A stretch of 64,000 nucleotides of DNA from Scortum barcoo (taxonomy: Eukaryota > Chordata > Actinopteri > Centrarchiformes > Terapontidae): assembly GCA_023238725.1 (NCBI GenBank), contig CM041534.1, positions 1,570,501-1,634,500 on the forward strand. The letters are read 5' to 3'. This document shows positions 59,506-64,000 of this stretch, piece after piece. The translations under genes were made by a program, and so were the position numbers. Numbering within the stretch: the stretch's first letter is position 1; every line of letters starts with the position of its first letter. The notes beneath the pieces are model-generated. The model ran no database searches and was not told where the DNA came from. It was given only the letters and a program-made list of their open reading frames with translations.

Positions 59506-62500
59506 CCTATTAAACATTGTCTCACTCATTTAATTTGTTTCTTGATGTCATAATTTGCTTCCTGTTATGTTTGTCTCTTCTCACTTCAGGTGACGTAGTG
59601 CACATTCACTATAACATACTGAAATCCCTGCCTTCACAGTAATAATGCACCAAATGTTGCATTTCATACTAATACCAATGCCGGATAGAGGGACACTTTG
59701 CCCCAACCTAATATTGAACATATGGAGTTCTAGCAATTGAATACATTAAAAGCCATGGTGACTCTCATAGCTTTTTTATTCTTATTCATTTAGAATAAGG
59801 AGTTTTGCTTTTGTGGAATATCTCCTCCCCCATAGGACTTGACGTTTTGAAGCTGACAGCCTATAAGGGCATTTGATAGATAATTTTACTCTGTCTTTCA
59901 GAACTCTCAGTAGATGCACATAGAGCTGAGGACAAAACTATATCGTCATCAGCAGTCACAGTTGAGCAGAATGATATTTGGCATGTGCTCTTGACAGATG
60001 ACCCGAGCCACGAGGAAGCTTTGAAGGTCTAAAATGCCCCAGCATGACAAGTGAGCTGCACTATGCTTCTTTTTTTTAGCCCCACAACCCTCCTTGAACT
60101 CTGTGACTTAATAAGTTGATGAAAGGCTGGTGGGTATTATTTGCAAAAGGCACCTTCATTTGTACGTGTCTGTGCAGCTGCCCAGAGTCCGATGATTTGG
60201 AGCTGAAACATTAATCTGACGCTGCTTTTCCTCTGGTGAAGTGAGACTGTGTTCACATTCAGACTGTTGCAATTTTTTTTTCTCAAGTCTTTACAGTTTT
60301 CAGAGCAGTTTGGTTTCATGGTTTTAAATGAATATAGGAAATTACATTAAATATGCATCTCTGGATGGTAGCAGCTGTCCTTACCTTTGTAGGACAAAGT
60401 TGGAAAAGAAACAGATAAGAGTTAATTCTGACAAGTGATGATACTAAAGCAAACATTCTGCTGCTGGGAGTAGTTTTAGTATGGAAGGAATATATGTGAA
60501 AGCAATAAAACTGTCACTTTGCACTGTATGTACACCCTCCTGCATAACACACTGTATATCCTCTGTGTTATTAGGTGTCAACATGGTACATAGCTCACAT
60601 GGCTAACAGTATCCTCTTAACAGAGAAATACTAAATGGATCATGGCTTCAGATATGTACAGCATATCACAAATATACTGTAAAATAATATAGTAGTTTAA
60701 ATATAGTTTAAAGGAAGAGGAAACCCAATATTGTGTATTTCTATTACAGCAACTTAATGGTCTTAGAAATGTCATCATTAACTGCTCATTGCCTCTTTGT
60801 TGTTTCTTTACTTAAATTTTATTGTATGTTTGACCTGTTTTGGGCTCCGGATTTAATCCTCTTTTGTCACATAAAAAACTCCCAGTTATGTAAACGTATC
60901 TTGTCTCTTTTGAGGTGTGACTGACAGGCAATAAGGTGTCTTCCTGACCCCTGTGAAGTGTTGGACAGTGCAGAACTACAACAGGTTGGACAGGCTCATT
61001 TTCATGGAGCTCACCTTAAAAAAGAAAAGAAGTAAAAATAGTACAAAATATTTTGTGTAGCACAGATTTCTGCAGAACTGGATAAAACAAAATGTGTCAG
61101 TTTGGTGCGCTGTTGTGATTATATGTAGCTTAGTAAGTGATTGAGTGAATTTTTTAATAATTCGTTTTGAAATGGTAGCACAGCATATTGTATTTGGTAC
61201 TGTGGCACATATATTCTACAAGTATGCATCTGCAAGACTTCAGACAGGAGAAGTGACAGCAGAGCAGCTAGTGAAAGGAGAGATAATTACATAGAGCGAT
61301 GTGCCCTCATATTCAGAATAATTTTATCTTAAGTGAAAGGAAAAACTGACACAAAATGGCCTCTAGAAGTCTGAATAACGGTTTCCACTGCCTGGTCATT
61401 GGGGCCTGCAGTCAAACATACAGTTTGCGGCGATGAGATTGTTCTTTTACCTTTACACTATGTACCATGCACCCACATCAAGTGTTATCATTGCAACCGT
61501 TGCCATGTGCTTCTTTTATTCCTGTGGTCATTGTGGATTTCATTTGCATCTAATTGTAACACCAACATCATGCGATCATCTGAACTCCTGAGAAAAAAAT
61601 CTGAATACACTCATACAGATATAGAAGGAATGCAATTCTACATTTTTTAAACTATACTATAAAGTGTAAAAGAGCTATATAAACTAAAGAAAAACATAGA
61701 ATTGAGGAAATTATATATTTATTCAGGTTTCTATTGAGTGTGAAACAGATAAAAAAACTCTTCAAATTCTCTATGGTACTCTTCGGATTGTACTTAATGC
61801 AGTTCAGTCACCTATATGTGAACATGATTGTGTCTCCCAAAGCTAGAAAGCAAAGAACAAAGTCCTGTCTCTGTGATATTATCAAAGGACAAAAGTTGCT
61901 TGATTGGTACTTCAGAGTGAGAGTTGTGAACTGAGAGAAAACATAAAAGGTCTTTTAGAAGTTATAACATCTTTTTGGCCATTGTCTACTGTAAATTCTA
62001 TTAACTGCCTTTGCAGCAGTGGGATGTTTTTCTTGATGACATTGTGAGACTCTTGTCTAATGTCTCTCATTTTTAAAGGTTTTCCTCCTTTTCATCAGGT
62101 CTCTGAGAGATAAGCATCACAGCGTTTAATGAATTTTGGCCAGAGTGGGATGATAAATTAACCAAACTGCACATGGGCCGGCTGAATCTCCCGAGACTAA
62201 AAAACGTTTGACAAGTTCAAGTCATTAGCAAACTTAATACTTTAAATGAGCCCCTAGTTTTGCTGAGGGGAGGGAGGGGGGCAGTCTGCTGTGTTGAATC
62301 TGATTTATTGCACTTACTGTACGCTGTGTGAAAAGGTTTATACAAGACAAGTGGAAGAGAGTGCTCCAGCAAATTTGGCCTGATGTGTAGAGCTGTGAGA
62401 GCATTAATATTATTCACAGGGGTACTTTTATCCCTGGCTTAGCTTTGTGTCCAGCTCAATTAAGCAAAGCTCATACACTTTCTCAGACACTGAGTCTCGA

Positions 62501-64000
62501 TTATCATCAGAGGGGCTGCTGGCCATGCCCCAGCAGCTTGTGTCCTCGCTCTCTTGTCGAGAAAACAGAGGTTGGGAGGGGGGTGGTGGAAGGGTTTAAC
62601 TGGCCTATTTTTTATGTGTCAGTTTGGGATGCAGCGGGAAACACTGTCTGTGGATGTTTCTTGGCCATGTCAATTGCTCTGAGCTTGTTGGACTCCCCAA
62701 GCAAGTGTTTCCCCCTTTTATTTAAGGGTCCCGCCAAGGAGGAGAACAAGCAAAATCTTTCTCTGCCACATGACCCATGGGTGACCTTTCCAAGCTGTGG
62801 GGAGATAAACTTGGACCTCAGTTTGGTCATGGACGAATTACAAGACAGTGGGCTCCAGGGCATGAATAGACGGCCCCTGGGCATGAATACATGCCTGAAA
62901 GCTTTGTCCCATACACCCCCTCCACCCTCATTTTTGCCTTTGGTCCTTGTGAAATAATCAACAACAGCTTTAAATCCATTTCTGTTCAAGGCCTTAATTT
63001 AATTCACTCTAAGGTGTAACTGTGATAAATAACCTCACACAAGCTTATCTCTCAGGAAGATGTTAACAGGCTTATTTAGCAGTATCATCTCCAATTAAAA
63101 AGGAATGTCTTTATTTGTTTAACGGGGAGGCTCAAATCTGAACATATTATATACTAAAAGATCATTTATTTGTTCCTGCTCAGGCTGAGGACTGTAACAC
63201 ACAGTAAGGGCGCATGTGACACTACATCACACTATAACACAAAGCAATGTATTATCTTACATGCATGCAGTGAGTCAGTGTGAATTTGAGGCCGTGGCCA
63301 AATGAAGCGTAGCAGTATTTAAATCAATCAGATTTTTGGTGAAATGACGACCTAGGCATTTTCATCACTAAGGCTGTCATGAGAGAAGAAAGGTAGATCA
63401 AACTTTGATAATCCCTGATTGCTGAATCTCGGGAAATGTAGGCCATTGTGAACTGCAGCCCTACAATAAGAAAAAAAAAAGCAGCTTGCAAGAGGATTTT
63501 AACAAAATAAAGTGTCCACATAAGGAAATCCACACATACACCACAACAAATCTGTGCGAAAGTGATTCATGTATTTTAAGAGTGGGTGGAATTTATTCTG
63601 TCTGCTGCTATATGCCAGTATGAATCATTTTGTCAATATACCTCACAGAAAAATATTTACTGTTCTCAACATTGTGTTAAAAGGCCACTCCACTGATTGT
63701 ACACTGTTTATTCTTCATGAGCAGTATACAGCCTGTAAAAACTGTTGTATAATGTCTTTGGTGGCAGAAAGGGGACATTTTTTAAGAGCTTGAGAAATGA
63801 ACCCTGATGTTGCCTATTGATGCCATCATGGTTGTCAGGATTTTGATTATTGAAGCTAAAAAGTATGTTCTGGAAGACATTAATCATGTTGCACTTGCTT
63901 GTTCACAACTGTGCCAGAGTTGTGATGAAAAAATGAAAAAACAACCTGCTTTCTCACCTCCACAGTGAGAAGTGCCTGCTCACATGGCAGATGTGAATTT
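59506..64000. other. intron to window end, no gene recognised
   Basis: Mostly AT-rich. 62445-62957 (+) is the longest open frame outside the transposons, at 170 codons, but it shows no domain, and an opposite-strand frame (62612-62989) overlaps it. No transposon family recognised. Confidence 0.5.

Larger units (their letters stand above)
7309..64000 (+). other. IgLON first intron (start; 3' end beyond window)
   Basis: From the donor to the window end I find no reading frame resembling the rest of Ig domain 1 or later IgLON domains, and no other host gene. IgLON genes are known for first introns of tens to hundreds of kilobases. At least 56.7 kb of intron is present here, containing the transposon remnants listed separately. 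Unrecognised small exons, non-coding RNAs and enhancers cannot be excluded. Confidence 0.75.

Noticed and set aside
62445..62957. 170-codon + frame as a host gene
   Set aside because: No domain, no splice or start context, and an overlapping open frame on the other strand; retained only as a low-interest finding.
1..64000. A previously undescribed multi-gene system
   Set aside because: Apart from one host exon and transposon debris I see no cluster of real coding sequences on either strand.

Overview
This is a vertebrate, almost certainly teleost, genomic window: AT-rich, intron- and repeat-dominated, with no operons and no long host ORFs. The fish assignment rests on the repeats: a Rex3 (RTE-clade) LINE, Rex1-like LINE fragments, a Tc1-like transposon end, hAT- and piggyBac-type non-autonomous elements and dispersed families I recognise from ray-finned fish. 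I cannot name the species.

The only host gene I can support starts at 7136 on the + strand. One short exon (7136-7308) encodes a signal peptide and the first strand of the first Ig domain of an IgLON cell-adhesion protein (OPCML/NTM type), followed by a consensus splice donor. The exon lies in a CpG-rich promoter region (about 6855-7320). No second exon (the rest of Ig domain 1) is found downstream, so 7309-64000 is read as part of a very long first intron, as is usual for IgLON genes. Bases 1 to about 6600 are upstream flank.

Layout: 1-6600 is flank with an (AT)n array, a tRNA-derived SINE head (3.64-3.71 kb) and a decayed hAT-type MITE (6.09-6.42 kb). 6.6-7.4 kb is promoter, exon 1 and donor, bracketed by a (TG)n and an (AC)n tract. 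7.3-26.6 kb is intron with a dispersed teleost repeat (13.0-13.7), two Rex1-like LINE scraps (15.4 and 22.7), an old MITE (19.1-19.5) and SINE-like debris (19.5-20.5). 26.66-27.75 kb is a truncated Tc1-like transposon. 31.0-31.3 kb is another LINE RT scrap. 38.96-39.03 kb is a perfect 17-bp hairpin followed by a short direct repeat. 42.67-46.17 kb is a nearly full-length but dead Rex3 element, antisense, with a 13-bp target-site duplication. 49.62-50.27 kb is an internally deleted piggyBac-like element. 53.94-55.66 kb holds two directly repeated copies of a roughly 410-bp segment. 59.0-59.5 kb is a probable dispersed repeat.

I found no undescribed multi-gene system. The most useful observations are the internal 3' splice-site-like sequence inside exon 1 at the point where alternative IgLON first exons join, the piggyBac-like deletion derivative, the perfect hairpin, the 54/55-kb duplication and the Rex3 copy with clear boundaries. 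Most of the remaining open frames are chance frames or transposon debris.
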